From: Lachnospiraceae bacterium
GTDB taxonomy: Bacteria; Bacillota; Clostridia; Lachnospirales; Lachnospiraceae
Assembly: GCA_029071325.1 (NCBI GenBank)
Contig: JAIEAP010000004.1
Span: 1-64,000 of the forward strand
Reading direction: 5' to 3'
DNA: 64,000 nt
A program made the translations under genes and the position numbers. Below are positions 53,215 to 62,878 of this stretch, in pieces; within the stretch, counting starts at the first letter, position 1; every line of letters starts with the position of its first letter. The notes beneath the pieces were generated by a model. The model made no database searches and had not been told where the DNA came from. It saw only the letters and a list, made by a program, of their open reading frames with translations.

Positions 53215-53232
53215 TGACAGGAGTGTGTTGAT

Positions 53233-54150
53233 ATGGAAATGATTGGACAGGTATCCATAGACGATACTTATTATCCCGGCCAGGATCTGTATTGTGACGG
53301 AGAGGTGGAAAACGAACTTCTCGAAATCGTGAAGCAGTATCCGGAAAGCGCATATGATGAGGTGATTTATGAGCGGCGGAAGTGGCCGGTCCTCTATCAT
53401 TTATCGCATGTAAGGGAAAATATCCTGGAATGGCTGCCCATTACCGGAGAGCAGACGGTGCTGGAAGTTGGCTCCGGCTGTGGGGCTGTGACCGGAGCCC
53501 TGGCGCGCAAGGCGAAGAAGGTTACCTGTATTGAATTGTCTAGGAAACGTTCTCTGATCAATGCGTATCGTCATAAAGAACTTGGCAATATTGAGATAAG
53601 ACTTGGCAACTTTGAAGAGGTGGAGCAGCATATAGAAGAGCAGTATGATTATGTGACATTGATCGGTGTGCTGGAGTATTCCGGTGTGTATCTTACGCAG
53701 GAGTCTCCCTTCGTCCGTATGCTGCAGATTGTGGCAAAGCATGTAAAGCCCGGCGGGAAGATCATTGTGGCAATTGAGAACCGTATGGGACTGAAATACT
53801 GGGCCGGGTGCAAGGAAGATCATGTAGGATTGTATTTTGAGGGAATAGAAGGTTACCGGAATACGGATACCGTCAAAACCTTTTCCAGATCCGAGCTGGC
53901 GGAGATCATACGGCAGGCCCAGGTAGGGGAAGCCAGATGGTATTACCCATATCCTGATTACAAGTTTCCCAGTGTCATTTATTCAGATGAATATCTGCCA
54001 AAATGCGGGGAACTGCAGAATAATGGCTGCAATCTTGACACGGAGCGCATGCTTTTATTTAATGATGCATTGGCTTACGATGAATTAATCCGGGAAGGCC
54101 TGTTTCCCTTGTACTCCAATTCCTTCCTGGTAGAGATTCAGAAAGGCTAG
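53233..54150 (+). CDS. Class I methyltransferase, candidate glycan-capping enzyme
   Basis: A 305-residue SAM methyltransferase with VLEVGSGCGAVTGAL (SAM loop, about residue 77), VTCIELSRKR and LIGVLEYSG. The C-terminal part has FSRSELAEIIRQAQ. It lies between the Wzt gene and a kinase-like/RgpF fusion protein. In WbdD of E. coli O8/O9a a methyltransferase and a kinase in one protein cap the chain and stop growth; here the same functions seem to sit in two neighbouring genes. The acceptor is inferred. Confidence 0.83.
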   Translation: MEMIGQVSIDDTYYPGQDLYCDGEVENELLEIVKQYPESAYDEVIYERRKWPVLYHLSHVRENILEWLPITGEQTVLEVGSGCGAVTGALARKAKKVTCIELSRKRSLINAYRHKELGNIEIRLGNFEEVEQHIEEQYDYVTLIGVLEYSGVYLTQESPFVRMLQIVAKHVKPGGKIIVAIENRMGLKYWAGCKEDHVGLYFEGIEGYRNTDTVKTFSRSELAEIIRQAQVGEARWYYPYPDYKFPSVIYSDEYLPKCGELQNNGCNLDTERMLLFNDALAYDELIREGLFPLYSNSFLVEIQKG

Positions 54151-54155
54151 AAGAT

Positions 54156-57041
54156 ATGGATAGAATCATATACAACAAATATTCAAACGAACGGGATCAT
54201 CGCTTTAATATCCGAACAGAGATTACTGTGGATGAGCAGGGAGCACGAAAAGTCCGCAAATATGCGACGTGTCGGGAGAGTATCCCCCATGTGAGGCGGA
54301 TGTACGATATGTACCAGCGTTTCCAGAAGCAGTATGAGGGAAGCGGTGTGGAGGTATGTCCCTGTATTTTGGAGGGAGATGCAGCGTGCTTTGCCTATAG
54401 GAAGGGACATAACCTGAAGGAACTGATGACGGAGGCAGTTGCGCGGAATGAGCAGTCGGAATTCTATCGGATGTTTGACCGTTTTACGGCATTTGCCAGA
54501 GCGCAGGGACAGACGGTGAGCGAGGGGAATGTGGAACAGTTCCGGGAGATATTCGGAATGACCCATCCGGCCGGATGGGATTCGTTACAGGTACACTGTC
54601 CGGTGAATCTGGATCTGAACTTTGACAATGTGGTGGTTGATGGGGACTTATGGACTGTGCTGGATTATGAATGGTCTTTTGACATGGCTGTTCCGGTGGA
54701 ATTTCTTCTGTACCGCAGCGTGTTTTATCTGCTTTACCGGTCGCCGTATCGGACGGAACTTGAGGCAATGAATCTATATGAGCGTGCAGGTGTGCCTGCG
54801 GAATATATGGATTGTTTTGCGCAGATGGAGCAGGCATTTCAGCGGTATGTGGTGGGAGATGCCAGGGAGGTCAAGCAATATGGCAACCGTGGCATTGACG
54901 TGAAGAAGCTGATCGTACAGCGCGTGTGGGAGGCGCGTGAGATCTCATTTCAGGTGTATGAGGATGTGGGAGCTGGTATCCGGGAGGAGGACAGCCGTCG
55001 TATCGTTGTGGAACTGGATGCCGATGATCGGTTCTGCTTTTCCTATACGCCGGATGCGAAGGCATCAAAACTGCGCATTGACCCCGGTGATAAGCCTATC
55101 CTGCTGCATTTAGATGAGGCGGATACACTGCGGCAGAAGCAGACCAACGGATGCTGGCTGGATGAGCAGACCATTTACTTTCCAGAGGCAGATCCGTGGT
55201 TTGAGTTGGAACGTCCCGAAAAGGAGATAACCATTTGCGGCAGGGCAGGCAAATCGGACGAAATCGTATGGGGGACGTTGAAGGGTTTCCTGCAGGAAAA
55301 TGAGCGCCAGAAAGGGCTGTTGAGCGTACAGGCGGATCAGCTGAATGTGCAGGCGGAACAGTTGAGCGCGCAGAAGGAGCAGTTAAAGGATCAGGAGCAG
55401 TTAAAACAGCAGATGAATGCCATACTGACCTCCACCAGTTGGAGAGTAACGGCGTGGCTGAGACGCATTTCCGGCGTGTTGCGGAGGGAGCCTAGGATAG
55501 ACAGGGAACGTCCGGGGATTGCGGTGCATCTGCATCTTTTTTATACGGATCTGCTGGATGAGTTTTTGGGCTATTTTGCCAATATTCCGTATCCCTTTGA
55601 TCTGTATGTGTCCTGTGTGAAGGGGGCGGACAAGGGTGTGATCCGGCAGAGTGCAAAAGAGCGGCTGCCCATGCTGCGCAGAGCGGCGGTCCATATCTGT
55701 GAGAACAGAGGGCGGGACATCGCACCTTTCTATGTGGAATTCGGGAAGGAACTTGTGCAGTATCAGTATGTGCTGCATGTTCACAGCAAGAAATCCAAGC
55801 ATATAGAAGCGGGAGGCGCAGAATGGCGGAAATATTCCTTAGACAGTCTACTGGGTACGAAGGAACGGACTGGCGATATCCTAAGGCGGTTTATGGAGGA
55901 ACCGGATGTGGGGCTGATTTATCCTGACTGGCATCCGGATATCCCTACGATCGGATATACCTGGATGGGAAACGGCGCAGGAGGACGGGAACTTCTGGAG
56001 CGCATGGGAATTCCCTATCGGGAAGGACTGTTTTTCTATCCGACGGGAAGCTTTTTCTGGGCTCGTGTAGACGCTATCCGCCCCCTTTTTGAGCAGGGAT
56101 TTACCAACAAGGATTTCCCATCGGAACAGGGGCAGATTGACGGGACGCTGGCGCATGCGTTGGAGCGGGTCATTGCCTTTGTGGTGAAAAGCCGGGGCTA
56201 TCACAGTTATATGATAGATGTAGCGGAGCATGCCATGCGCAGAGACCGTACCATGAAGCCCTTCCGGGAATACCTGGCGAAGACAAAAGAATCTGCGTTG
56301 CAGGAGCTGATGCAGTACGAGACCATAAGCTTCGGTGTGTTTGGAACGCTGATTGATTTCCTGCCATATCGGGAAGAAGATATTGTAGAGCTGGTGCGTA
56401 AACGCCTGGGGTTGGACGAGGTGTTTGTGACGTTGCGCAGGGAAGCAGAACGTCGGGCGCGGGCAAGATGCGGCTCAGCTATGACGATTGATGAAATCTA
56501 CGCAGAATTGATCACGATTTCTCCCTTTGATGATGGTGCGGCGGCGCAGTTAAAACAGGCGGAGTTGGACTGCATTGGCGTTCATGTGAAACCCCGGATA
56601 CAGATGCGTGAGATATACCGGGAGCTGATCCAGGCGGGTAAACAGGTTGTGGTGGTATGCGATACGTATTATCATAAGGATACCATAGAGGCGCTGCTGG
56701 TGAAATGCGGTTATATTGGTTATCACAAAATATGGGTTTCCTGTGATCACGGTGTCAGCAAACGGGATGAGCAGATGTGGAATCTAGTGTACGCAGAGTG
56801 CGATCCGGCGCACCATATCCATGTGGGGTGTGATGCCTATGCAGACTGGTATACCCTGGAACGCCGGGGAACCAGATCCATGTATGTGATGAGTGCCCGG
56901 CAGGCATATGAATTGTCCGCTGTCTATGAGGAGCCATCTCCGTCAATGACGCTGCAGGATTCCCTGGATCTGGGGCAGAAAGTAAAACAGGAACTGTTCC
57001 CGTCACCCTTTGGACTGGCAGGACAGAAGGAAATGTGCTAG
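54156..57041 (+). CDS. Kinase-like / coiled-coil / RgpF / HAD-like fusion protein
   Basis: A 961-residue multidomain protein. Residues 1-290 resemble an aminoglycoside-kinase fold: VRKYATCR (possible ATP Lys), FAYRKGHNLKELM, NLDLNFDN (151-158, in place of HGDLNxxN) and VLDYEWSFD (Asp170). A coiled coil rich in QLNVQAEQLSAQKEQLK lies near residues 385-425. Residues about 450-690 are rhamnan synthesis protein F: VHLHLFYTDLLDEF, ENRGRDIAPF and HVHSKKSKH. The rest is HAD-like, but the motif that should read DxFDT is SFGVFGT (Gly727, Gly730), so it is probably inactive. It starts five bases after the methyltransferase gene. Confidence 0.85.
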   Translation: MDRIIYNKYSNERDHRFNIRTEITVDEQGARKVRKYATCRESIPHVRRMYDMYQRFQKQYEGSGVEVCPCILEGDAACFAYRKGHNLKELMTEAVARNEQSEFYRMFDRFTAFARAQGQTVSEGNVEQFREIFGMTHPAGWDSLQVHCPVNLDLNFDNVVVDGDLWTVLDYEWSFDMAVPVEFLLYRSVFYLLYRSPYRTELEAMNLYERAGVPAEYMDCFAQMEQAFQRYVVGDAREVKQYGNRGIDVKKLIVQRVWEAREISFQVYEDVGAGIREEDSRRIVVELDADDRFCFSYTPDAKASKLRIDPGDKPILLHLDEADTLRQKQTNGCWLDEQTIYFPEADPWFELERPEKEITICGRAGKSDEIVWGTLKGFLQENERQKGLLSVQADQLNVQAEQLSAQKEQLKDQEQLKQQMNAILTSTSWRVTAWLRRISGVLRREPRIDRERPGIAVHLHLFYTDLLDEFLGYFANIPYPFDLYVSCVKGADKGVIRQSAKERLPMLRRAAVHICENRGRDIAPFYVEFGKELVQYQYVLHVHSKKSKHIEAGGAEWRKYSLDSLLGTKERTGDILRRFMEEPDVGLIYPDWHPDIPTIGYTWMGNGAGGRELLERMGIPYREGLFFYPTGSFFWARVDAIRPLFEQGFTNKDFPSEQGQIDGTLAHALERVIAFVVKSRGYHSYMIDVAEHAMRRDRTMKPFREYLAKTKESALQELMQYETISFGVFGTLIDFLPYREEDIVELVRKRLGLDEVFVTLRREAERRARARCGSAMTIDEIYAELITISPFDDGAAAQLKQAELDCIGVHVKPRIQMREIYRELIQAGKQVVVVCDTYYHKDTIEALLVKCGYIGYHKIWVSCDHGVSKRDEQMWNLVYAECDPAHHIHVGCDAYADWYTLERRGTRSMYVMSARQAYELSAVYEEPSPSMTLQDSLDLGQKVKQELFPSPFGLAGQKEMC

Positions 57042-57053
57042 AGGAGAGGAAGC

Positions 57054-59306
57054 ATGGATGTATCCGTTGTAATTCCCACAAAAAACGGCGGAGAACGGCT
57101 GGATGAAGTTCTTGCCGCTGTATTTGGACAGAAAACAAAATATGAGTATGAGGTAATCTGTGTGGATTCCGGTTCTACAGATCGGACTCTGGAGATATTG
57201 CATAAATATCCATGCCGGGTATACGAGATACCTCCGGAAGAGTTCGGGCATGGCAGGACCAGAAATTACGGTGCCGGGATGGGGACAGGGACCTACATCA
57301 TGTTCCTGACTCAGGATGCGGTGCCGGCAAATGAGCATTGGATGGAGGCTATGATAGATGCCATGCAGATGGAATATGGTATTGCAGGGGGCTTTGGCAT
57401 TCACTATCCATATCCCGACTGCAATGTGCTGGATCAGCGTGACCTGAAACGCCACTTTCAGAATTTCGGAGAAGAGAACCGGGTATTTTTTATAGACGAT
57501 GAAGAGAGATATTACCGGGATCAGGGTTACCAGCAATATCTGGCGTTTTTCTCGGACAATAACTCCTGTCTGAAGAGGAGTGTGTGGGAGAAGATCCCAT
57601 ATCAGGACGTGGACTTTGCTGAGGATCAGATATGGGCACGACAGATATTGGAAGCAGGGTATAAGAAGGTTTACTGCCCGTATTCAGCTGTCTATCACTC
57701 CCACAACTATCCGCTGAAGACGTATTTTCGACGTTATTTCGATGAATTTAAAGGAATATACCGTGTGTATCGATGGAAAATGTTTCCGGCAGGCAAAGGA
57801 ATCCTGCGTCAGATTCTGGCGATGGATAGGCAGGATATTCGCTATATTTTAAGTCGTGAGAATAATATACCTCATAAGCTGCGGTGGTTGCATTATGCGT
57901 TGGTGCGGAACAGATATCGCTGCTTTGGAGCGTATCTTGGAGGGGCTTATACGGAATTGCCCCAGATGATCCGGGACTATCTGGATACTCACATTTCCCA
58001 GCAGTATCAACAGATTAATGGAAAGAAAAAAGGAAGATCTATGGCAAAGAAGAATTGGAAAGAGTTTATCAAATGGTTATTATTAAACCCGGAATTCAAT
58101 CGCGCAGGAGAGCCTCAGAGTGTGCGACAGGCGATAGAGACTGCGGCTGCAGCGGCAGATAACCGAATTGATGTGTGCAGCAGTTACGAGTTTGTGGTAG
58201 ACAGAGACTCGCATATTCCGTTTTCCATGGAAGATTATGAGAAGCATAAGGGACAGAAGCCTATTCTGAACTGGGTAATTCCGGAACCCGGTATCGGGGG
58301 AGGCGGTCATATCAATATTTTTCGGTTTGTGACAAGACTGCAGAAGCTTGGGTTTCATAACAGAATCTATCTGATGTATCCCGGACAGTTCACCTCCGAT
58401 AAGAAGTGTGAACAGTTTCTGGAGAAGTATTATGAAATCGACTGCAGCGACATAGAAGTGCACGTTCATCTGGCGGATATGGAATATGCCCACGGCGTGA
58501 TCGCTACCTCATGGCAGACGGCATATGCGGTAAAGCGTTTTGATAATACGATTTCTAAATTTTACTTTGTGCAGGATTATGAACCGCTGTTCTTCCCGGT
58601 GGGGTCAGAGTATACCTTTGCGGAAAATACCTACCGTTTTGGTTTTCGCGGCATCACGGCGGGGGACTGGCTGAAGGATAAGCTTCATGAGGAATTCGGG
58701 ATGACCACGGACAGTTTTTCCTTCTCTTATGACAGGGAATTGTATTTGCCAGGCAAGAAAAGGGATGATAAGAACCGGGTGTTTTTCTACGCAAGACCAT
58801 ATACGGCTCGGCGTGCCTTTGAATTTGGAATGGTGGTACTGACGGAGGTCGCGAAGCGTATTCCGAAATTGGAGGTCGTATTTGCCGGTGAGGATATCAG
58901 CAAATATAAAATAGATTTTAAACATGTAAATGCGGGAATCGTACCGTTGTCGGAACTGTCGGACCTGTATGCGCAGTGTGATATGTGCCTGGTGTTATCG
59001 AATACAAACCTGTCTCTTCTGCCGCTTGAGGTCATGGCATCCAACTCTGTTGCCGTGTGTACCAAGGGCGCCAACAGTGAGTGGCTGGTCAATGATGAAA
59101 ATTCTATCATGGTAGACTTTGAAGTAAATGATGTTATTGAGAAAATGGTATATTATCTGGAACACAAGGACGAACTTGAGAAGAAGCGCCAGAAGGGGCT
59201 GGAGTTTGCAGCGACGACTTCCTGGGATACAGAGGCGCAGAAGGTCAGAGAGGCATTATTAAGAGGAATCAGTGATGACGAAAAAAATATTAGTGTTAGG
59301 CGGTAA
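57054..59306 (+). CDS. Two-domain rhamnosyltransferase (GT2 then GT4, WsaF-like)
   Basis: A 750-residue fusion. Residues 1-315 are a GT2 rhamnosyltransferase with VVIPTKNGGERLDEV, VDSGSTDRT, FGHGRTRNYG and DFAEDQIWARQ. After a basic linker, residues 400-750 are a GT4 enzyme close to WsaF of Geobacillus: GGGGHINIFRFV, FVQDYEPLFFPVGSEY, FYARPYTARRAFEFG and LSLLPLEVMAS. Together they could add two different rhamnose linkages and so build a rhamnan repeat on their own. dTDP-L-rhamnose from rmlABCD is the natural donor. It overlaps the next gene by 32 bases. Confidence 0.87.
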   Translation: MDVSVVIPTKNGGERLDEVLAAVFGQKTKYEYEVICVDSGSTDRTLEILHKYPCRVYEIPPEEFGHGRTRNYGAGMGTGTYIMFLTQDAVPANEHWMEAMIDAMQMEYGIAGGFGIHYPYPDCNVLDQRDLKRHFQNFGEENRVFFIDDEERYYRDQGYQQYLAFFSDNNSCLKRSVWEKIPYQDVDFAEDQIWARQILEAGYKKVYCPYSAVYHSHNYPLKTYFRRYFDEFKGIYRVYRWKMFPAGKGILRQILAMDRQDIRYILSRENNIPHKLRWLHYALVRNRYRCFGAYLGGAYTELPQMIRDYLDTHISQQYQQINGKKKGRSMAKKNWKEFIKWLLLNPEFNRAGEPQSVRQAIETAAAAADNRIDVCSSYEFVVDRDSHIPFSMEDYEKHKGQKPILNWVIPEPGIGGGGHINIFRFVTRLQKLGFHNRIYLMYPGQFTSDKKCEQFLEKYYEIDCSDIEVHVHLADMEYAHGVIATSWQTAYAVKRFDNTISKFYFVQDYEPLFFPVGSEYTFAENTYRFGFRGITAGDWLKDKLHEEFGMTTDSFSFSYDRELYLPGKKRDDKNRVFFYARPYTARRAFEFGMVVLTEVAKRIPKLEVVFAGEDISKYKIDFKHVNAGIVPLSELSDLYAQCDMCLVLSNTNLSLLPLEVMASNSVAVCTKGANSEWLVNDENSIMVDFEVNDVIEKMVYYLEHKDELEKKRQKGLEFAATTSWDTEAQKVREALLRGISDDEKNISVRR

Positions 59307-60195
59307 TGGTTTTATTGGAAGCAACCTATGCGCTTACCTGGCAGAACGTGGGGAGCAGGTATATAGCTTTGATATGACGAGGCCGCAGAGAACGAAGCGG
59401 GGAATCACATACTTGGAGGGGGATTTTTTTGACGATTACACACTGGCGCAGGTCGTGCGGGATAAAGATGTGATCTATCACGCAATCTGCACGTTGAATC
59501 CCGGTAATTCCAATGAAAAATACATTATGGGTTACGAACGTGATTTTGTACAGACCGTGAAGCTGTGTTCCTATATCAAGGATATGAACAGCAGGCTGAT
59601 TTTCCTGTCCTCCGGGGGGACGGTATATGGCAATCAGAATACGCTGCCTATCCGTGAGACAGCAGTTCCCGTTCCCATTAACCATTACGGTAATCTCAAG
59701 CTTTGTATTGAGAATACGATCCGAACATTTAATTTTCAGATGAAGAAAAGCATGCTGGTGGCGAGAATATCCAATCCTTACGGACCGGGACAGGACTATC
59801 AGAAAGGCGTAGGATTCATTGACGCGGCGATTAAACGTGCGATCAGGGGAGAAGTAGTGCAAATATGGGGAGACGGCAGTGTGATTCGAGATTATATTTA
59901 TATTACGGACGTGTGCAGAATGCTGTATGCGTTGATTGATTATCAGGGAGAAGATGAAGTCTTTAATCTAAGTTCTAATACCGGCACATCGCAGAATGGA
60001 GTGATTGATGCGATCCGTGAGTTGGAACCGGGAGTAGAGACCACCTATTTTCCGGCCAGGAATGTGGACGCCCGCAAGATCATATTGGATAATGCAAGGA
60101 TTCTTGCGCTGACCGGTGAGAAGCTGGTTACTCTGGAAGAGGGAATCGGTAACTATTACCGATATATCAGGAGCAGTATGGAAGAAGGAGAATAA
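59275..60195 (+). CDS. NAD-dependent sugar epimerase/dehydratase (extended SDR)
   Basis: A 306-residue enzyme with LVLGGNGFIGSNL at the N-terminus, SSGGTVYG and NHYGNLK (catalytic Tyr and Lys), then RISNPYGPGQ and GDGSVIRDYIYITDV. This is the pattern of UDP- or dTDP-hexose 4-epimerases and related enzymes; the substrate is unknown. ATG 59275 with AGAGGA seven bases upstream is preferred over GTG 59272. Overlap with the rhamnosyltransferase gene suggests its product is needed by the same assembly line. Confidence 0.87.
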   Translation: MTKKILVLGGNGFIGSNLCAYLAERGEQVYSFDMTRPQRTKRGITYLEGDFFDDYTLAQVVRDKDVIYHAICTLNPGNSNEKYIMGYERDFVQTVKLCSYIKDMNSRLIFLSSGGTVYGNQNTLPIRETAVPVPINHYGNLKLCIENTIRTFNFQMKKSMLVARISNPYGPGQDYQKGVGFIDAAIKRAIRGEVVQIWGDGSVIRDYIYITDVCRMLYALIDYQGEDEVFNLSSNTGTSQNGVIDAIRELEPGVETTYFPARNVDARKIILDNARILALTGEKLVTLEEGIGNYYRYIRSSMEEGE

Positions 60196-60200
60196 GGGAA

Positions 60201-60941
60201 ATGGAAATATTGTGGAGAATCATCAGCCTGGGTGGTATAGCGGTGCTGTACGGACTGTTAGCGGCAGGCATGAAGAAGTATCATATCAAGGATACCTTCA
60301 AACGTCTGACGAAAAAGGAGAAGCTGATGCTGACGGCAGGCGCGGGTATTCTGTGCCTGGGTATATTGATGCAGATGGCACGGGTTCCGCTGGCAGCGGA
60401 GGGAGGCATTGTGACTGACAGTGTATACTGGATTGCGGATCTGCTCATGGCGGAGAATGTAACGGCGGTGTCATTGGCGGTAGCGGTTGTGATACTGGTT
60501 CCGGCTGTACTGTATCAGGTATTGTTCTTGGAACAGATGGTGATAAAATGTAGGCTTCCATATTGTCCGATGGGTTATTTCCTGGTTCTGTATGCGTTCC
60601 ATGCAGGCCTGTACCGCAATCTTGCTGTGACACCGGGGGAATTGCTGCTGTTGCTTGCAGTGTCGGCATTGCTGTATTATGGCATGGAGGTACTGGGAGG
60701 AGCCAGAGGGAAAAAGGGGATATTGTATCTGGCGTGTTATGCAGCAGGCATTGCGGCTTTGATCGTGTTGGAACGGCCGTTCCATTGGCAGATGTATGCA
60801 GTATCCGGGATTACTATGGCAGAGGGGCTTATCATGGCGGCTTTTCGCGGGAAAGCTATTATTTTGCGCAAGACGCTGCGCCGCCTTGGAACATTATTCC
60901 TTTTTGTGCTATTGATTGCGGTAAATTATTTGTTATGGTAG
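60201..60941 (+). CDS. Polytopic membrane protein of unknown function
   Basis: A 246-residue protein with about seven spans, starting MEILWRIISLGGIAVLYGLL and ending with FLFVLLIAVNYLLW. I see no conserved domain. It is the last gene of the rhamnan export unit, five bases after the SDR gene. The short charged loops (KKYHIKDTFKRLTKKEK) place residues 25-42 in the cytoplasm. A role in glycan linkage to the wall or lipid is possible by position only. Confidence 0.65.
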   Translation: MEILWRIISLGGIAVLYGLLAAGMKKYHIKDTFKRLTKKEKLMLTAGAGILCLGILMQMARVPLAAEGGIVTDSVYWIADLLMAENVTAVSLAVAVVILVPAVLYQVLFLEQMVIKCRLPYCPMGYFLVLYAFHAGLYRNLAVTPGELLLLLAVSALLYYGMEVLGGARGKKGILYLACYAAGIAALIVLERPFHWQMYAVSGITMAEGLIMAAFRGKAIILRKTLRRLGTLFLFVLLIAVNYLLW

Positions 60942-60944
60942 TAT
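60916..60944 (+). promoter_or_regulatory. Weak promoter candidate before the second repeat-protein gene
   Basis: TTGCGG (60916-60921), 17-base spacer and TAGTAT (60939-60944) with TGG before it. It overlaps the end of the membrane protein gene and faces the secreted protein gene at 60977. Confidence 0.35.
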
Positions 60945-60976
60945 GAGTACAAGAAAAGCAGAAGGAAGGTTGCGTC

Positions 60977-62878
60977 ATGAAAAATGTGAAGAGACTATTG
61001 GGAACGCTGCTGGCGGTGATGCTTTTGGTAGCGGGAGTCCCTGTTGCAGTATCAGCACAAGAGGCTGGAACAGTTAGTGAGAGCGTTGCGGATTACGGTA
61101 CAGGTTATCAGAAAATGACTCTCATCCCGCTAGGGGAGATAGAGCATATTCCGGTACGCAGTGCACAGTACAGTACAGCGGCATCTGAGTATTGGGACAA
61201 GTTTGGCTCCGACTATTTCTATCAACAGATGAATAGTTCGGAACGAGCATTTTATGACGGACTGTATGCTGCGGCAATGAGTTTGCTGAGTGGAACGCGG
61301 GACGCTGATTTCAGTGTGGCAGGAGGACAGATACTTTATCATCTGCCATTTGTATATTCGGATTCGCTGGGGGTAGAGCAGGCTCAAGTGATCGCATCTA
61401 TTTTCCAGATGTCAAATCCTCAGTTCTATTTCATCAATGATATGATGCTCTGGGGATATGATTCCCAAGGAATACAGATTGGTTTATGCATTTACGATGA
61501 TTTTGCGGACGGCATTGTACGGAGCATGTATACGTCACAGTTTAAGAGCAGGGTGGAAGATCTGCTGGCACAGGTAAATGCACAGCCGGATCCGGTATCC
61601 AGAGAGAGAAAAGCGCATGACCTGATTTTGAGTATAACTTCTTATGCCTATGGCACCTATCATCAGAGCTCTGCCGGCGTGTTCCTGGAGGGCGAAGCTG
61701 TCTGTGCAGGTTACGCGGAAGCCTTTGCGCTCTTGTGTAACGGGGCGGGAATTGAGGCCATCAGCGTTACCAGTAAAACCCATGAATGGAATAAGGTCAG
61801 GCTGTACGGACGCTGGTATGGAGTGGACTGTACCTGGGACGATACGGGAGCTGAAAGATATGAATATTTTAATGTGACGGATGCCTATCTGGAGGGGGCG
61901 GATACGGATCATAGGCTGGAGGATATCTGGAGTGGTTATCAGGTGCCAGTCTGTGTCAATAGTACTGTAATTGAGCGAGGGAGCTATCTGTATCAGGGCG
62001 TTGATTATTCCGATGTCTTTGATGAATATTATTATGTAGACAGGTATCCTGACCTGAAGGCAGCATTCGGCTCAGATTCGGAGGCTGCGTTGGCGCATTT
62101 TATCCAGAACGGAATGAGGGAGGGGCGTCAGGCAAGCGTTGCCTTTGATGTGTATGCGTACAGAGCGCGCTATAAGGATTTAAGGGAGGCGTTTGGCAGC
62201 GATCTGCAAGCCTATTACCAGCACTATATCAGTAATGGGAAGCAGGAGAGGCGTGTGACGACAGGAACGCATATGATTGCTGACGGCGTAACGATTTATT
62301 GTGGGACGGATTATTCTTCCGTGTATAATTACAGCGATTATAAGAAAATGAATCCGGATATTGCCAGCGTGTTTCCGAATGATGATTTCGGCGCTCTGGA
62401 ACATTTTGTGATATTTGGAATGCGTGAGGGCAGGCGGGCCAGCAGTACCTTTGATGTGGAGTCTTATCGTCTGAGATATAAGGATCTAAGGACGGCATTT
62501 GGAAGAGATCTGACTGCTTATTATAACCATTACATAAGGAATGGAAGAATGGAAGGCCGGAAAGCCACGGGAGCGGTCAGCAGTATAGACGGTGTGACCG
62601 TATACAATGGCGTGGATTATTCTGCACTGTATGATTTCGGTTATTATATGAATGCCCATCCCGATCTAAAAACTGCATTCGGCAGTGATGACATGGCGGC
62701 GCTGGAACATTTTGTACAGTTTGGTATGAACGAGGGCAGACAGGCGGCTGAAAGCTTTAACCCGAGACTGTACCGCAGCCGATATGCGGATCTGGACGCA
62801 GCATTTGGCAACGACTGGAGCGCTTATTACGGACATTATCTGGAAAATGGAATCAGAGAGGGCAGAGTGGCAAAATGA
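60977..62878 (+). CDS. Secreted transglutaminase-like protein with C-terminal EGR repeats (second copy)
   Basis: A 633-residue secreted protein with a signal peptide (residues 1-28, LLAVMLLVAGVPVAVSA). The transglutaminase-like core has an intact triad: Cys243 (GEAVCAGYA), His269 (KTHEWN) and Asp284 (GVDCTWDD). From about residue 345 there are six 50-residue repeats of the same family as in the protein at 20542, ending GMREGRQ, GMREGRR, NGRMEGR and similar. Overall the core is diverged from the first copy, so they are paralogues, not a recent duplicate. The stop overlaps the next gene start as ATGA, so the two secreted proteins are made together. Confidence 0.88.
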   Translation: MKNVKRLLGTLLAVMLLVAGVPVAVSAQEAGTVSESVADYGTGYQKMTLIPLGEIEHIPVRSAQYSTAASEYWDKFGSDYFYQQMNSSERAFYDGLYAAAMSLLSGTRDADFSVAGGQILYHLPFVYSDSLGVEQAQVIASIFQMSNPQFYFINDMMLWGYDSQGIQIGLCIYDDFADGIVRSMYTSQFKSRVEDLLAQVNAQPDPVSRERKAHDLILSITSYAYGTYHQSSAGVFLEGEAVCAGYAEAFALLCNGAGIEAISVTSKTHEWNKVRLYGRWYGVDCTWDDTGAERYEYFNVTDAYLEGADTDHRLEDIWSGYQVPVCVNSTVIERGSYLYQGVDYSDVFDEYYYVDRYPDLKAAFGSDSEAALAHFIQNGMREGRQASVAFDVYAYRARYKDLREAFGSDLQAYYQHYISNGKQERRVTTGTHMIADGVTIYCGTDYSSVYNYSDYKKMNPDIASVFPNDDFGALEHFVIFGMREGRRASSTFDVESYRLRYKDLRTAFGRDLTAYYNHYIRNGRMEGRKATGAVSSIDGVTVYNGVDYSALYDFGYYMNAHPDLKTAFGSDDMAALEHFVQFGMNEGRQAAESFNPRLYRSRYADLDAAFGNDWSAYYGHYLENGIREGRVAK

